Shown here: positions 12,719-27,099 of the stretch, piece by piece
Position numbering within the stretch: position 1 is the stretch's first letter
Layout: every line of letters starts with the position of its first letter
Source: Dryococelus australis
Taxonomy: Eukaryota > Arthropoda > Insecta > Phasmatodea > Phasmatidae
NCBI GenBank assembly: GCA_029891345.1
Contig: CM057009.1
Coordinates: 287,566,966-287,630,965 of the forward strand
Direction of reading: 5' to 3'
Length of the DNA stretch: 64,000 nucleotides
The notes under the pieces: generated by a model
Seen by the model: only the letters and a program-made list of their open reading frames with translations
Told to the model about the DNA's origin: nothing
The model's database searches: none
Translations under genes and position numbers: made by a program

Positions 12719-14518
12719 CTAAAGCCCCTGACACACTGTCAAATTTTTGCCTTCATCTGTATTTGACAACAGAATTCGAAGACAAAATACAGCCATAAAA
12801 TTTTTAATTCCAACAAATTTTATCAAATAATCATGAATGTGTTTGAAAATGTGTCACTGTCAAATTTTTTTACTGGGAGAATCTACTTTGATATTATTCA
12901 AACATTTTCATAGTGAGAGATGTACACATCTCGATTCCCGAGATTTGTTCACAAGTGTGACATACTTAATGATGCTAGGATGTCACCCGTAGAGTTAAAT
13001 AGGTTGGTAGTAGTTGCAACGAATAATAAAGAGAGAATAACGGAGAAATTTAGTTTTTGTAAGTTGTACACATGCATGTTTATTAATATATAATAGGAAA
13101 AAAATTAAGAATAGTTGTCCTTGTGCAGTCGTGTAGTACACATATTCAGAGCCACGTGAAAGTGTGTCATAAAATGGATAATTATCGTATACAGTGATAA
13201 AGTAGTGTGATTTATATAAAGTGAAGTGGTATAGAATAATTTACTGAGTTAATAACAAAATATGTTGTGAATAATTGTGTTGTATACGATGGATAATTAC
13301 ATACTTACCGTATTGCAAACAATGCGAGTGTCGTGGAATAATAAGGATGAGTGTGGAATTACAAGTTGGCAGAAAATGGTTGTTTGTTACAGGTGAGAGA
13401 TAAAATGTTAAATTAGTAACGCGTGTATAGTGTTTAATTAACAGCAATTTAGGTAGGTAATGTTAGGTCAGGATTCTGTAGCAGGTACATAGTTTTTACT
13501 ACTTGTAATTAATAATTAGATATGTTTGATGGTTCCAGTAACATGTAGAATAAGTTTGTAGTAGGTAGATCCTGTTAGGATAGGGCTAGTATGTTTAGGC
13601 AATATTTGACACAGTGAAGCGTATAATACACCAGAAATGGTATTTAACTAAACAGGAAATATGATTGTGTGTGGAAAGTGTCCATTTCAATGACTAATCC
13701 ACACACGACCCATGATAAACAAGGTGTGGCTGTAGTACCAAAAATAGTGAATTGATGTTTACAAATAGGATACGTTAGTTTTGGCAGCAAAATAGTAATG
13801 TGATTACTATGATCCCTATGTAGTATCACGTAATACATTTGGGAAGATGGGCTCTAGTGTACTTCCCAATTCAAACGTCTATAAATGATGAAATTGTCCC
13901 CGTCCAAAAACTCCCACATTCCTGTGGATGCCCCATTAGATTGTCATAGGTAAGGAATGTGGCAATAGTACTCTTACATATGACATCGACACCATATTAG
14001 TGACGGCATAAAATGCACACACTAATCTCAGATATGCTTTTGTTTTTCCCTGCAGTCTGTTAAGAGGAAGAATAGTAAGGAATGTTGTGATTTATCTTTG
14101 CTTCCTTACTAATTCAAATTTTATTTGAGGTTTCCTGTGCACAATGCGATTTAATGCCTCCGAGTTCATTATATGTACAATATTCACTTAAAATAGCATT
14201 CATGCTAGACAACTTCTACATAAATTAATTATGTCCATAACATACCTAGTTCCCAGCAATTGTTCATTATTTTAAAGTTTTCTGACTTATATTTTTGTAG
14301 TGCATAATTCCGATTGGCAAGACTGTCAAACATCAAAAATTTTTTAGAACCGGTCCTATCTTCAAATGTTTGATGGAATCTGAAGCTATTCAACTTTCTC
14401 AGACAAATATGGCTGGGTTTTAGATGTTTTGATGATGTTGCAACTATCAAACTTTATTTGACCAAACTTATTTGAAGCAGTTTGATGGAAAATTTTGACA
14501 GTGTGACAGGGTCTTTAG
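12719..14518. mobile_element. 1.8-kb non-autonomous DNA transposon with TIRs
   Basis: The left end, CTAAAGCCCCTGACACACTG, is matched by the reverse complement of the right end, CTAAAGACCCTGTCACACTG. About 24 bp of terminal inverted repeat have two mismatches. A TA lies just inside both outer edges (12720-12721 and 14516-14517), so a TA target duplication is possible, but other boundaries cannot be excluded. The motif CTGTCAAA recurs near the ends (12736, 12857, 14323 and inverted at 14494), as transposase-binding sites often do. No transposase-like frame is present. Part of its interior (about 12840-13530) has a diverged copy at about 38640-39690. Confidence 0.65.
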
Positions 14519-15026
14519 CCACTATTCATGTAACAATTACCACATGTTACTACACATACAAACTAGGCCTGTATAATATGCTGGAAACTACGATACCGCA
14601 AATTTTTTTTTTCAAATGCATGTGTTGATTTCAGATATTTTTTTGTAAATTTGTGGTGGACATCAAAAGCTTCTTCTTTACAGTCCGTACTGTCACCTTA
14701 TATGCATTTCGTGTAATGTAATTTATAGCCGTTAGTTAATGCGAATATATTTTGGACACAAAGGCTTACCTTATTTAAATGTAAATTAAAAGACTTACCT
14801 TTGAGCAACCACTTTTGCAACATATAAATAACCACCCAGAATAAATATCAGAACAGACCGGTTGGAATTTCCAAGGAGAGGACAAGGTATATTCTATCTA
14901 CATTGTACAAATGCTCTTGTTATTAATAGCTCTCCCACGTTCATGAGGAAATTAAATCCTGATACCCTTGCATTTAAAACATGTACAAGCAAATTAGACA
15001 TCTTTAATGCATTAACTATTTAATGT
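14519..15026. other. No gene recognised
   Basis: AT-rich, nothing identified. Confidence 0.5.
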
Positions 15027-15273
<247 letters not shown>

Positions 15274-15359
15274 TGCGCCAATAAAATGAAAAGATATTAC
15301 GTATTTAGTTTACTAATATAGTGAAGTTCAAATGAGAAAATAATCTTCATGCAGCTTTG

Positions 15360-15620
15360 AGAGAGGGAATGTAGGCGAGTTAGTGTAGGCGAGGGCTCTC
15401 CCAAATGCTCGCTGCTGGGAGGGAAACCACGTGACACTGCTGGCACTATACATACCAACCTGGTAACATCTCTTACTTCTACTGCACTGTTAAATACAGC
15501 GCTGGCAACTTACATTTTTTCAATAGGTAATAGGTATAAATAGAGTAGCTTCACCCAACTGCACTCCGCCACTGTCACTACTGAACTCAACGACCCCACC
15601 TCTTCATGCAGCAGCAATAG
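15360..15620 (+). promoter_or_regulatory. Possible core promoter with E-box and TATA box
   Basis: A GC-richer block in AT-rich surroundings. It holds a palindromic E-box CACGTG followed by AC near 15429, then TATAAATAG at 15535-15543, with a C-rich stretch where an initiator would fall about 30 bp downstream (TCACCC at 15551, GCACTC at 15561). No coding sequence follows that I can recognise, so the spacing is the only support. Weak call; a chance TATA match or an old LTR is as likely. Confidence 0.25.
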
Positions 15621-15880
15621 ACTTTCCGGATGCATTTTGGATTTCTGCACATTATTTTCTTATTTGAATTTTACTGTATAATATAACTAGCTAAAAATAC
15701 AATTTACACGACTTAAAAGTTTAACGCTTCAATTTTAATATGTTTAATACCAAAAGTACTTTTATTATAACTACACATTGCTAATTAAGTTTACATATAT
15801 TTATTGTCTGCTGATGAAATTTATTTAGTAAAATATAGTCTACAGTTCTAAATAATAATATATACTCGTATGGCCTAATA
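15621..15880. other. No gene recognised
   Basis: AT-rich, nothing identified. Confidence 0.5.
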
Positions 15881-15881
15881 T

Positions 15882-16620
15882 ACACTGAACAGCCATAAAC
15901 ACAGACACCAATTTAACATCACCATGTTTGTCCTACTCTTATAGAACTGTATACACCTGACAGGGCATTGATGTCACAAGCTTTCTAAAGTAGTCTGTAG
16001 ACAATGAACACCATACCTCCTCAAGCAAAGTCTACTATTCTGTATTATTCTGAGATGGTGGACCTCTGTTTTCAATGATATTGTAGGGCACCCCTCATAT
16101 TCTTATGTTTTCAAATTTGGTGAACAAGAGAGCTACAGCATGATCCCAAACGTGGACTGGTGTTCTTTCAACCATAATTTGCTGACTCTGGAAGTGTAGT
16201 GGACTATTGTTGTTACATTGCAAGTGGCCAAACCTGTCAGGATGAATGCAAGAAACAGTTAATGTGCACAAGTGAGGTTTTCTCCACACACAAACAGTCC
16301 CATATATCCCAACAGTTGGAAATACAACTCGTCAGACCAGACTACACATTTTCAAATGTTTACGAGTAAATAAAGTGACAGTGTGCCCAAGCCCAGATGA
16401 GGTGCACAGCTCTGTTGTGAGGTTAACAATGGTACCCAGGTTGGGCATCTACTCCAAATGGCCACATCAGACAGGGTACTGCAACTACTGAATTATGATT
16501 ATCTGCTGCAGTCTTGCATGCCCGTTATTTAGAAAGGATCTTCAAAATTCACACTAATCAAGTTCATAGAAGGTTTTTCAACATTACACTGCTCTTATGC
16601 ATTCTCATTATTCTACTGGA
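15882..16620. repeat. Interspersed element with ACACTGAACAGCCATAA end
   Basis: Begins ACACTGAACAGCCATAA, a terminus I recognise from a very common family of non-coding interspersed repeats in animal genomes, probably DNA-transposon derived. The following about 700 bp are less AT-rich than the flanks and read like a diverged antisense transposon body, but no transposase motif is clear on either strand. The right boundary is approximate and the matching inverted terminus was not found, so it may be truncated. Confidence 0.45.
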
Positions 16621-19600
16621 ATTCTTGTAGTAAAAAGACCTGCAATGGTTGAACATGAATATTTATATATATAAACTTTGCCTTGTCAACTTAACATTAC
16701 GATGTATCTCACCAACTCCTACTACACATTTTAAATCACTTGAATATTATCTGCCATCTTAATCACAGAGCAATTCTGAGCTTTCAAAGATGTCTTGACA
16801 CACTATGAATGATGCTGATTGACCACTTTTGACACACACGAGGGCACTGCTATGTAGTTCACAAGGGCTCATTTGTCAGACTTTATGGAGCATTTTTACG
16901 TGTTCTATACTTATTGTATATCCCTCACAGAATTTTAAAAATATACACATCGACAACTTGAAATGTTTTAAGGCTACAAACAATCTTTCCTTTAAGATTA
17001 AAAGATACACCCTCTCAATAGTTTGTTTTTGCTCAATTCAATTTTATGGTTAATTATATGCTTTAAAATCAATATACCAAAGAACTTTGTATTAGTTATT
17101 TTGTCACTTGTGAAACATCAGCATTATTTATTAGTCTTAGATGTTGAGATATTGTGCTTGTACATAGATTAACTATTGTCTGCATCTCTAAAGATGTCCA
17201 TTGTCCTCTTGAGTATCTCCTTACAACCCAAAAATACATACTTATAGTCTACAGTGAACTGAGCACTTTTGAAAGCTCAGATTAGTTACTTCTTTCAGGT
17301 CATCATTCAAACTTTCCACTTCCAGGGTTCTTACAAAACCGTAAGGCTGTGAATTCAAAAAATATAAAGTAGACTACTGAAAAATACAATTCCAAGGACT
17401 AAATCTAAATTAACAGCTATCATCACACATTTAAGGTATACAAGTCAATATGTTTTCACAGCTTGACTATTAATGACATTATCCTCAACAAGGTTCGTAC
17501 TAGTTTGGAACAAATAAAAAATTATGGCCTGTAAAACTATTGAAATTTTTTTTATGACTTTTAAAGTGTTTCCTTGTGTTATATGTGCTTCCAAATCTAC
17601 TGTATACTGCTCATTCATCTCATATCAAACGCTTCGCAGTAGTGTCAGCACTTTACTTTGTGATTATCTCTGCAATTATAATGTTGAATCTAGAATTCAA
17701 TATATTAAAAATACATACCCCCTGCCCCCACAGCTTTTCACACACAAATCTTAACCGAAAGTATGTTTTCCTTTTAAAAACATGCTCCACAAAACTGGAC
17801 CAATATGATAGTGTATTTCCACAGAGAGTGAGACACTAGTGCCAATAAGCCTAGCACTAAAGGACCATATGGTCAGTTAATATATATTAGATGCTAGGTA
17901 AGACTAATACTTAAAACACTTACTTTCTGGACAATATCACACTGACAGCTGATTACTGAGTGGAAGTTTTACATACAAAATTGTTCAAGTAGTATTTAAG
18001 TTTGGTAGCACAAATTTTACCACACATAACTTTGCACATCGCTTTAGTCACTGATCAACGTGAAAGGTATGCATATTAATATATAGATTTATTGTACTTC
18101 ATGCAATTAAAAAAAGTAAGGGCTTAGGGAATGTAACAGATGATAAGGAGTTCTCTAAGGGCCCTTTAAATTTATGTTGGAAGGACTTTCTAAGGACCTT
18201 TACGGACCATGAAAACCCTGCATAATCGTTAGCTATGTTTAAAATACAAAATACGTAACTCTCTGTACTATTATATAATCTTAATATGGAAAGTGCCAGT
18301 TATTCCGCTAATCAGACTACTTACAATTGTAATATTTCAATGGTGCCAGAGAGCACCAGCATGTTTTAAGAACAGAGAATAAAACTCAATTTTGTAGATG
18401 AAGACACCAATGAAAAAAGTCAAAGACAATTCTACAGAGTTTTGTCAAACATGCAGTTCCATCCATGATAAACAGAAGCAGCAAAAAAAAAAAAAAAAAA
18501 AAACACACTTCACATGACAAGCAGGATGAAAATCAAAAACTGAATCACATTGTCAAAGTCAGATAAACTCATGCATTGCAAGTAATTTACAAAGGTATAA
18601 GAGTAGGGCCCTATTATATAATCCCTTCCTGGCACCCTTAAGGACCCCTACATTGCATGCTGATTGCCTACTCTGTGAGAGTTCAAAAGTGTTAAATGGT
18701 GATGGCCATATCCAAATTCAGTACATACAGCAAGCCTTACATCAACTGCCCAACAGCGGCATTGAATGATGTGATCACGGCTAATTATTGCAAATCACGC
18801 TACTGCATCTCTGGAAGCTTCACAGCATGAGCGTAAACAAAGTCATGTCTATCGTTACACACTACATACATTGTACAAGACTGCAACAAACCACTGTTCT
18901 TCCAAAGTTTACTTGCAAAGATAAATTACATTACAACACCTAAATATTGTTGTCATTGTCAAATTACTTGAATGAAATAATAAATTTGGAAAACCAAAAA
19001 ACACATCAGTTATGCACATTTCCATTGATACAATGTTCCAAATACTGAATAAATTGCATTCTTTCCCAAAAGTATACGAAAAAAATATTTTTTCCAAACA
19101 TATCAATTACTATTGCCTGCATAATTACATACTACTGAACAATTTACAGAAATGTAAAATTTGTCTAAATGAACTTTTATAAAAAACCAACTAAAATATT
19201 TTATGAGCAAAAATTAAACTGTTATAAAACAACTTTCACTATCAATATCAAAATCTAAACATATTCTCTTTTACGTAAAAATCTGCTAATCACAGGTATA
19301 TCAGATGACCTGCAAGAAGTATGGAGCAAAAATGTTGCTCAGTGTGTACAATATCATTGACTTTTAACTCTACTGTAATGTTAGACAGTTCCTCTAATGC
19401 TGAGAATATTGTCAACTTTCTACTTGCAGCACACAAATTTTGTTAAACTGGGCATTTTTCCAAGTTGCAATAGGCAATCATGGAATTTGCAAGATTCTTG
19501 CAATGGGGGAGAATGATTAAGCAAAATAATTTAAACATACACCATTGATTCACAATGTCATCACAGAAAACCAAGTGGTTTTCTTTGAAGAAATAGTAAA

Positions 19601-22600
19601 GCAATAGTGTATGTTCTAGATATTTTCCTTATCATGGAATTATTTTCTAATTGGGAGTTGCCATCTGTGAAATTGATTCCTCAATATTGTGTGACCATAT
19701 TTTGGACATAGAAACACTACTTACATACTGCGAGGTGAATATCTTTGGTGTTGTTTTAGTAAACAATAACAATGGCATCACAAAAAAGAAAAGGCTTATC
19801 AAAAAAACTAATTTGTTTCGCTGATTTAGGTTCAGACTATATATATAGTCCATTCCCAATTGGAAACAACCTATGAAAATCAACCTTTGAAAAAACACCC
19901 TAGGCATAACATGCCAACCTGTTTTTATCAATAACCTGTATTCCAAAAACTGAATAAATGAAACGTTACCTTAATATCTTTATAACTTGTAAAATTTATT
20001 TCTCTTTAAATATGAATCAACAACAGCGAGAGCAGCGACGTGTTGGCAACGTAGAGTAAGAAATAGTTCACAGTTAAAACATTATTTTAACCTAGTTTTT
20101 TAATATACTATTTGTAAATAAAATGGTAACTATTTAGGTAGTCCCAATGGCAACATAACTCATTTTTACAGTTTAACAGAACAGCGTAAGATATCGTAAG
20201 TAGGCCGTAATGGTACAGTGTTGTTTTAGCGAGCGAGAAAGCATGTGTCTGTTGAGCGAGATTTGACGCTCTCTCTCTTTTTTTGTCTCTTTCACACTCG
20301 GGAAGTTTCACTTCCCTAGGAAGCTGATATACTATACACATTTTCAATTGTAGCATATTCTATACTTATTACAGCAAAATAATGATGTATTTATAATTTA
20401 CAACTGAAAAGAAATTTTAATGTTTGAATACTTATTTTAATATATTTAGATATGATAACGGGGCAGAAACAAAGTGAAGTTGGCAAACGTGGCAAGCCAT
20501 GACATAGCGTGTTGCTTTTTTTTACCAAACAAAGCATAAATTATACTCGCTCCAAAAAAAACTTCAAATTACATCACATTTGTAGACGTTGTGTTACTTA
20601 AACCTACCCTAGCAAGTTATGTGATAAATCTGCATTTCCGTGGCAGTTATACTGTTTTGTTAACCGCTGTGTGTGAAATAGTGTGGCTTGGCTGCATGGT
20701 GATCATTATGCTGGATCTGTGTGTGTGCGTGATTTCAAATATTTCATGTGAAGTATTTATACATTTTAAATGTGAACTGTTCCTATGACAAAGTTATTTA
20801 TTTACATCCACGGCTGTGCTTATTTCTGTGCATGTTCACCGCTATATTTTTTAAGTTTGTATGACAAAAAAGGAGCGACAAGAGTTGCGTGCTTGATTTT
20901 AATGTCTATTTTGTTGGACTGATTATTCCTTCATTATTCAAACTGAGGCTGTCCGTTTAAAGAAATAACCCAACACATATCAATAACAAGTTAAATACTA
21001 TAGTTCACCCCGCAGGTACAACAGTGTTAAACACAGTCGCAGCAAAATACTAACCTGCATTACATGTAATGTGCTATGTCGTAGAAAACAAATATGTTAA
21101 TGTAAAATAACTGTAAGAACCGTCATCAATTCAGGCATTTTTAAAACGTCATAAAGCTGACCTAAATAATGTTGGAGGCCTAAATAGTGAATATTCATAT
21201 GGAATGGTTTTTGGAATATGACAGAATTATTTGAAAAGCTGTAAACAGTAAACAACACACTTGACAGGTATAAAAGTAGAAGTCACATTTTAATGTTTAT
21301 GTTTAGGTGCAGCGAAAGTATACAAACACATGTACACACGCAATGGCATGTAAACATTTATTTTGACAGATGCTACTAATACATACACACACACACACAT
21401 AGTTTCCAAGTTTGATTTAAAACAATAATTATAATAATAATATTGATGCAAATTTCTTAACTTCTTTAACCCTTTGGGTAAAATTACACTTCTCCCATAG
21501 AGAAAAGTGTAATGTACTTCATTATAAAAAATCCTACACGAAGACTTCATGATCTGTACACTAAACATACATTGTGAGATTTTTGTTGTTACTATTCATG
21601 AATAGGTAAACTTTTGCCCATACTTAGGAGCCAACTGTGTCGAAGCTTTCTTATGCAGTCATGTCTAACTGTAAAGAAAAAATTTTCCCCTTTTTTGTTT
21701 TCGTGATTCCATTAAAACCACAATATAATGTGAGCATTAAGTATTTTCCTGATAAAAATTTACTATGCAACACTATACTTTGAATAAACTAATGTTTGGT
21801 CCACCATTATACACTCAGAAAGTATTTTTATGTTAGACCACGTCAGCATGGAACGTGTTGGCAATCTAGAGCTTTGCCAAAGTTTTCTTCAACATGTTTC
21901 CTTCATTGTTGACAATACATTAATTACCCTTCCTCTCAAAATATTGTGGAAATGGTGTCAAACACACTTTTTCTTAAACGTAGCCTCCCATAAAAGTCCA
22001 ATGAAGAAATACTCAGTGAATGTGGTGACCAATTGAATAAGCCATCTCAGTCAATCCATAAATATCTAAACGCTGCATTGAAAAAGAACCATATTTAAAG
22101 AAGTCACAAAACTGCATGTGTTGGTGCACTATCTTGGAAAATTACTTAAGATTAACACTCTTCTGAGATGCAACACAAAGTTCCAGCATATCCATGTTAA
22201 CATTTGCTGGAACGGTGCGCTCAGCACAAAAAATGAGCTAATAAATATGTGCCTTACACCACATCACACATTAACAGTAAGCTATCATACTGTTAATCTA
22301 AAACCAGAGGATTTTCTAAAACACAAATATAGACATTGTGCCCATTTACTGCACCCATGAAATACTGCCTCATTGAAATAAAAAATATGTTTTAGGTTTT
22401 CAATGTTCTTATTGACATGACTATAGTAATAAGATCATGCATTCAAAACCCACTTGAGCCCAAAAAAATCACACAGCAAAATATAAAAACAGTATTTCAC
22501 TAACAATTTTACAAAAAAACTTCAAACTTACAATTGTTGGTTTCTCACCAATTGCTAGTTAATATATCAATTTTACAGCATAAGACTAGGATTTGAAATT

Positions 22601-23354
22601 TCATTACACAAGGGTCAGCCTAACTGGGCAGCTCACAGGCTATTCTAGCACCAACTATTTTACAATGGCGAAATGGCTATCCAAAGTAAGTGGCCAGCAG
22701 TGGTTCTCCATACACTAACACGATAGCCAATGAACAGTTACCCTGACATTTCCAGGTTTTCCCCGACCTCGTATATATTCTTGAACCAAATTCGCATGCT
22801 TAAAATGCTTCATTTTAAGAACTTACAAAGAGAAAAAAATTTTGTTAACATTATTTGTCTTAGTAAATTACTAAAGTAGTAACATAGGTACTCTCTCCAC
22901 TATTCTAATCAAGACATAAACATGACGGATGAATTTATACAATTATTTCTCCACATTGAGAATCGTTTTGAATAGCCCTAAATGGTTAACAGCTCACAAA
23001 CAGTATCTACATACTCATTTTTCATTATGGTGCAGCATTCAGACAGGGCCATTGTTTTTTTCCCATAAACTTTTCACACTTTCAAATGTGCATGGACTGA
23101 AGAAAACTATTTATAGTACGTACCATACACAGTAATAGTCTCCTCACAAACAGGCACACAATGTACTCATAGGAAAATCTCGCACCACAAAACAATCCAC
23201 AATATTAGTAGAGTAGGTATTAAAAATTTTCTCGTTTTAGAAACTTAACCTTCTTACAATAGTACTGTCTCCTTTTGTGCATTTTCAACAAGTGCTTGTT
23301 TTTCCCTTGCTAATTCAACAATTTCTCAAATTATTTTCCTTTCCTTTACAGTAA
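16621..23354. other. Long stretch without recognisable genes
   Basis: About 6.7 kb of AT-rich DNA. It contains a 21-base A run at 18483-18503, short (CA)n at about 21386-21400, and GC-richer patches near 20025-20060 and 20215-20310 with no coding signal. Frames at 21830-22360 (plus) and 19647-19946 (minus) show no motif that I know. No splice-site-bounded coding exon could be defended. Confidence 0.5.
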
Positions 23355-23549
23355 TATTTATAATTGTTCGATGGACTGCATACAGTAAACACAAAAAACC
23401 CTAGTTAGAAAATCATCACAAACACTATCTTTATTACAGATCAGCCATCTTGTTACACCACCACCACCAATCCTACAAAAAAAAAAAAAAACAACGAACA
23501 ATACAGTCGCAGTTACCAGCAACCTGCTAGGCACAAAATATCCAAAACA
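23355..23549 (-). repeat. BEL/Pao 3' LTR (fossil)
   Basis: Aligns by eye with 28729-28919. On the minus strand it starts TGTTTTGGATATTTTGTGCC. Shared landmarks are AACCTGCTAGGCACAAAATA and AGTAAACACAAAAAAC on the plus strand. Its outer terminal dinucleotide has drifted from the canonical form. The LTR is short for the superfamily. Confidence 0.85.
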
Positions 23550-23719
23550 TACCGCCCACTGGAAAATGGCACATTTTTCAACTGAGACACACACTACAAT
23601 AATTAGTACACTAAGACATCAGACAAGAAACAACAACTACTTTACAATAGCGAAACTGAAGGTGACTAACAAAAATTCTCGACGATAAGGAACCATGTCA
23701 CAAACAATAAGGGTAATCA

Positions 23720-24600
23720 GCTAAACAGAAAATCTTTGCCAACAAGCCAAGAGTCCTCAGTAGGTAGAGGAGATAATTTTGTAACTGGTCTAATGGTTCT
23801 CACAGTCACCACTCTTACCACACCAGCATTACCTGGATGAAGCATCACAATCAGCAGGGGTAGATTAAGATCTTTCACTAGCACCAAAGTGACCGGTTTC
23901 AGGTTGGGTACTACATCACTCCACTTAGTTCTCTGATGCAAAGTACAGAGATACTCCAAACCAGCTGCCAAGGACTCAGATGGTTATCTACAACATGGCT
24001 CAAGTCTTGCTCAGGCAAACATCAAATTCTGATGGGTCTGATGACAAGGGACACAAAGCTCTCCGATGACCCGCTTCATGTGGAGTTTGGCTGATTTCAC
24101 AACTGCCTCCCATGGGCCAACAAAATGAGGTGCAGCTGGCGGGTTGATATGCCAAACAATGTTAAGATCATGTGAGCAGTTTTGCAAACTTTGCCATGAG
24201 GGTTCAGTGAAGAATGCTCGATGAACTTCCTTCAAGTGTCGACTTGCCCCAATTAAGTTGGTGCCTTGGCCTAACAGTACATCTGAAGGGGTTCCCCTCA
24301 CCAACACGAATCTCTTAAGGGCAGCCAAGAATGGTTCGATACACAGTGATGATACAGCTTCCAGATAGACAGCCTTTGTTGATATGCACACAAAAATACA
24401 GAGCAAACTTTTGTCCACAGGAGCCTTCCATGCCTTTGTCCGCTTTGTTGCGAATGGCCTTGCAAAATCCACGCAAACTTTCAAAAAAGGATGCACTTGT
24501 GAGAATCTCACAATAGGGAGATCTCCATAAGAGGGGTGGAGGTTTTCGCTGACTATCTGAAACACTGGATGAGGGAATGTACTGCATGGAGTCCTACACA
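23720..24600 (-). mobile_element. BEL/Pao integrase region (fossil)
   Basis: Contains the integrase core remnant CVDFARPF (normally VDFAGPF), an STKAVYLEAVSSLC block, RGTPSDVLLGQGTNLIGA and PAAPHFVGPWEA, then the C-terminal segment toward the 3' LTR. The longest open stretch is 184 residues (24011-24565). Broken. Confidence 0.85.
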
Positions 24601-24999
24601 GAGATACTCATCTTGGTAATGTTTCACAATTAACATGAATAGAGGACATATTCATGGAAGGAGTATTGGTGTTTAGTCTCTTCAGGCAACACTGATTACT
24701 GCAAGTGGCCGCCAACCCTGACGACACCCAGAGAATCAAGGAAAGGATGCAATTTCCATAGCTTTCTGGAGCACCCTTTATTACGGAGCAACTTTAAGTC
24801 TTCTGAAAGAAGGTTGTGTTGAAACACTTGAACCCAAAACATCTAATGCTGCCCTTAATTCTTCAGCGTTCAACCACATTGATTCAGTGAGGCTGTTACA
24901 TAAATGCAGTTCGAGCTCTAAGCATCCACGCTGTTACCCTCTCAAGTCTTGAGTGATGAAAAACTTTCAAAAATGTCCATAGGGTACCATCATTTTATT

Positions 25000-25560
25000 G
25001 TACTGCTAGAGAGCTTGTGCTTTCTGAGAATTACATTCAGGTATATCCTTCAAATAAGTCATCTTGACCTTATTCGCAGACCAAGTATCTTCAAAATCCA
25101 TCAACCATTCAGGTCCATGGAACCACACAGGACTGTTCACCAACTTGTCAAGAAACACACAGTGCGATGCGAGGTCTGCTGGGTTACAGCTTGATGGGAC
25201 ATAATGTGATGACCTACGTGGCACAATTAGTTGAATTTCAGCAACTCAATTAGCAACAAAGGTCTTGAACCTGTGTGGTGGTGACTGCAGCCATGACAGG
25301 ACAATGGAAAATTCTGACCACATGTATATACTGAAGGAATGAGCCTTTCGCTGAACAGTTTGCTCATCCGTTGCCATTGAGAGAAGCAAAGCACCCAACA
25401 ACTCAAGCCTAGGAATTGATGGTGTCTTCAATGGCGCAACCCTCAATTTTGCTGTTATCAAGCAAGTTTAAATGACTCCAGTGTTGTCGACAATGCGAGC
25501 ATAAATCACAGCAGCAAACGCCTTCTCAGAAGCATCGCAGAACCCATGAATATCAATACT
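25000..25560 (-). mobile_element. BEL/Pao RNase H region (fossil)
   Basis: Contains TAKLRVAPLKTPSIPRLELL and, further on, YVPSSCNPADLASH, both standard landmarks of BEL RNase H. Broken. Confidence 0.8.
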
Positions 25561-26790
25561 GCATGCTAGCACACTCCATGTGCCATGGAATTCTCCCCTT
25601 GGCCAGAACACCTTGTGTCTTCTTGAAATGTAACCACAACTGAGCAATATCTATAGGAACAGGTTGATCCCATTCTAACCCCATCATCCAGTGTCTTCAA
25701 CAAGATTTTCCCCACACAACAAATGGGGCTACACATCCACATGGGTCGTAAAGGCGGGCAATAGTTGACAAGACACCCCATTTAGTTATTGACAATTGGG
25801 TTACACTGACGTGGTATGAGAAATCATCAGTCTCTGGACGCCAGTGTACACCAAGCACTTTGATAGCTGGACTGGTCTCTTGATTAATGCTCTTTAAAAC
25901 TCCTCGTAGTGTAGGCACATCTTCAAGTAGAAAGGTGCTATTGGAGGAAAATTTTTGAATCTCAAATCCTCCTCGCTGAAGTAATGACAAGTTCAGATTC
26001 CAGTTTGACTGGTTCTTCCAACGAGCCAGCCCCCGTAACCACGTCATCAACAAAGAGTACCTGAGCTTCCTCCAGAAAGTTTTGAGCTTCATCATTAGCT
26101 AACTACCTTAATGTGCTTGATAAGGAGATGATGCCAATCTATATGCAACAGTGCTGAGTCTATATAGCTGCACATCTTCTTCAGCTGACGGTCACAACAG
26201 AATACACTGATATTTGCAGTCAACAGAGTGTATACATATTTGTCTATACATCTACAAATGTCAGCAGTAAAGACAACACACAGTGTTCGGAAGTTCACAA
26301 TAATCTCATAGATGTCCTGCAATTTCTGCCCAGTGTGGAGCACACCATTTAATGAAATACCATTTGATGTTGTTGATGAGCTATCAAAAAAGACACGCAC
26401 CTTAGTGGTTGAACTAGCCTCTTTAATTATAGCAAGGTGAGGAATAACATATGCTACCTCCGGAATCTCTGATGCACCAATTGTTACTTGGATTGCCACC
26501 AGAGGGCAGAACAACCGTGATGCATATCATGTGCCCCAGTTCTTCATATTCCTTGAGAAACGGGTGGTATGCAGTTGCGAGCTCAGGTGATTTAGTGAAT
26601 TTTTCCTCCAGATGATTGGACTTTAAATGTGCCTGTTGTAGAGACACTGGCAGATTTTGTTTGAACAGCAGTCGCAGCACATATGTCTCGTGTGTTTCAT
26701 TGTATTCTTCCCATTTTTCCTCATCAGTTGACAACACCTTTGTTGTCTGCACCTCTTCAACCTCCCAGAATCTTTTGTAGTTGTACATCC
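25560..26790 (-). mobile_element. BEL/Pao reverse transcriptase region (fossil)
   Basis: Contains remnants typical of BEL RT: YVIPHLAIIKEASSTTKVR with VFFDSS, and SNGISLNGVLHTGQKLQD. Nearer 25700-25900 are VLGVHWRPETDDFSYHV and RLYDPCGCVAP, which belong to the RT-RNase H connection. Broken. Confidence 0.85.
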
Positions 26791-27099
26791 AGATTATTGT
26801 CTCCTTTCAATAATGACACAGACTAACTCCTCGCTGATTCACATGCAACACTGCCACTCATAATCCAGCCAAACTCTCTGTGAAAAGCATTGGGCTCACC
26901 TACAATTTTCCTGCTGTCATAGCATCACTCACAATGTCCGCTGCCAACAAGATGTCAATAGGCCCTGGCACATTGAAGCTTGGATCCGCTAGCTTCAAAT
27001 GGCTTACGGTCCTGTGACAAGCTTCGACGCAGACACACAATGGGTTATCTCCTTCAAGATTGTAGCTCTAATGTCAAAATATATGTCCTGACAGTCAAT

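Noticed and set aside
16621-23354. Search for extra host exons between the repeats
   Set aside because: No segment combined a recognisable protein motif with plausible splice sites.
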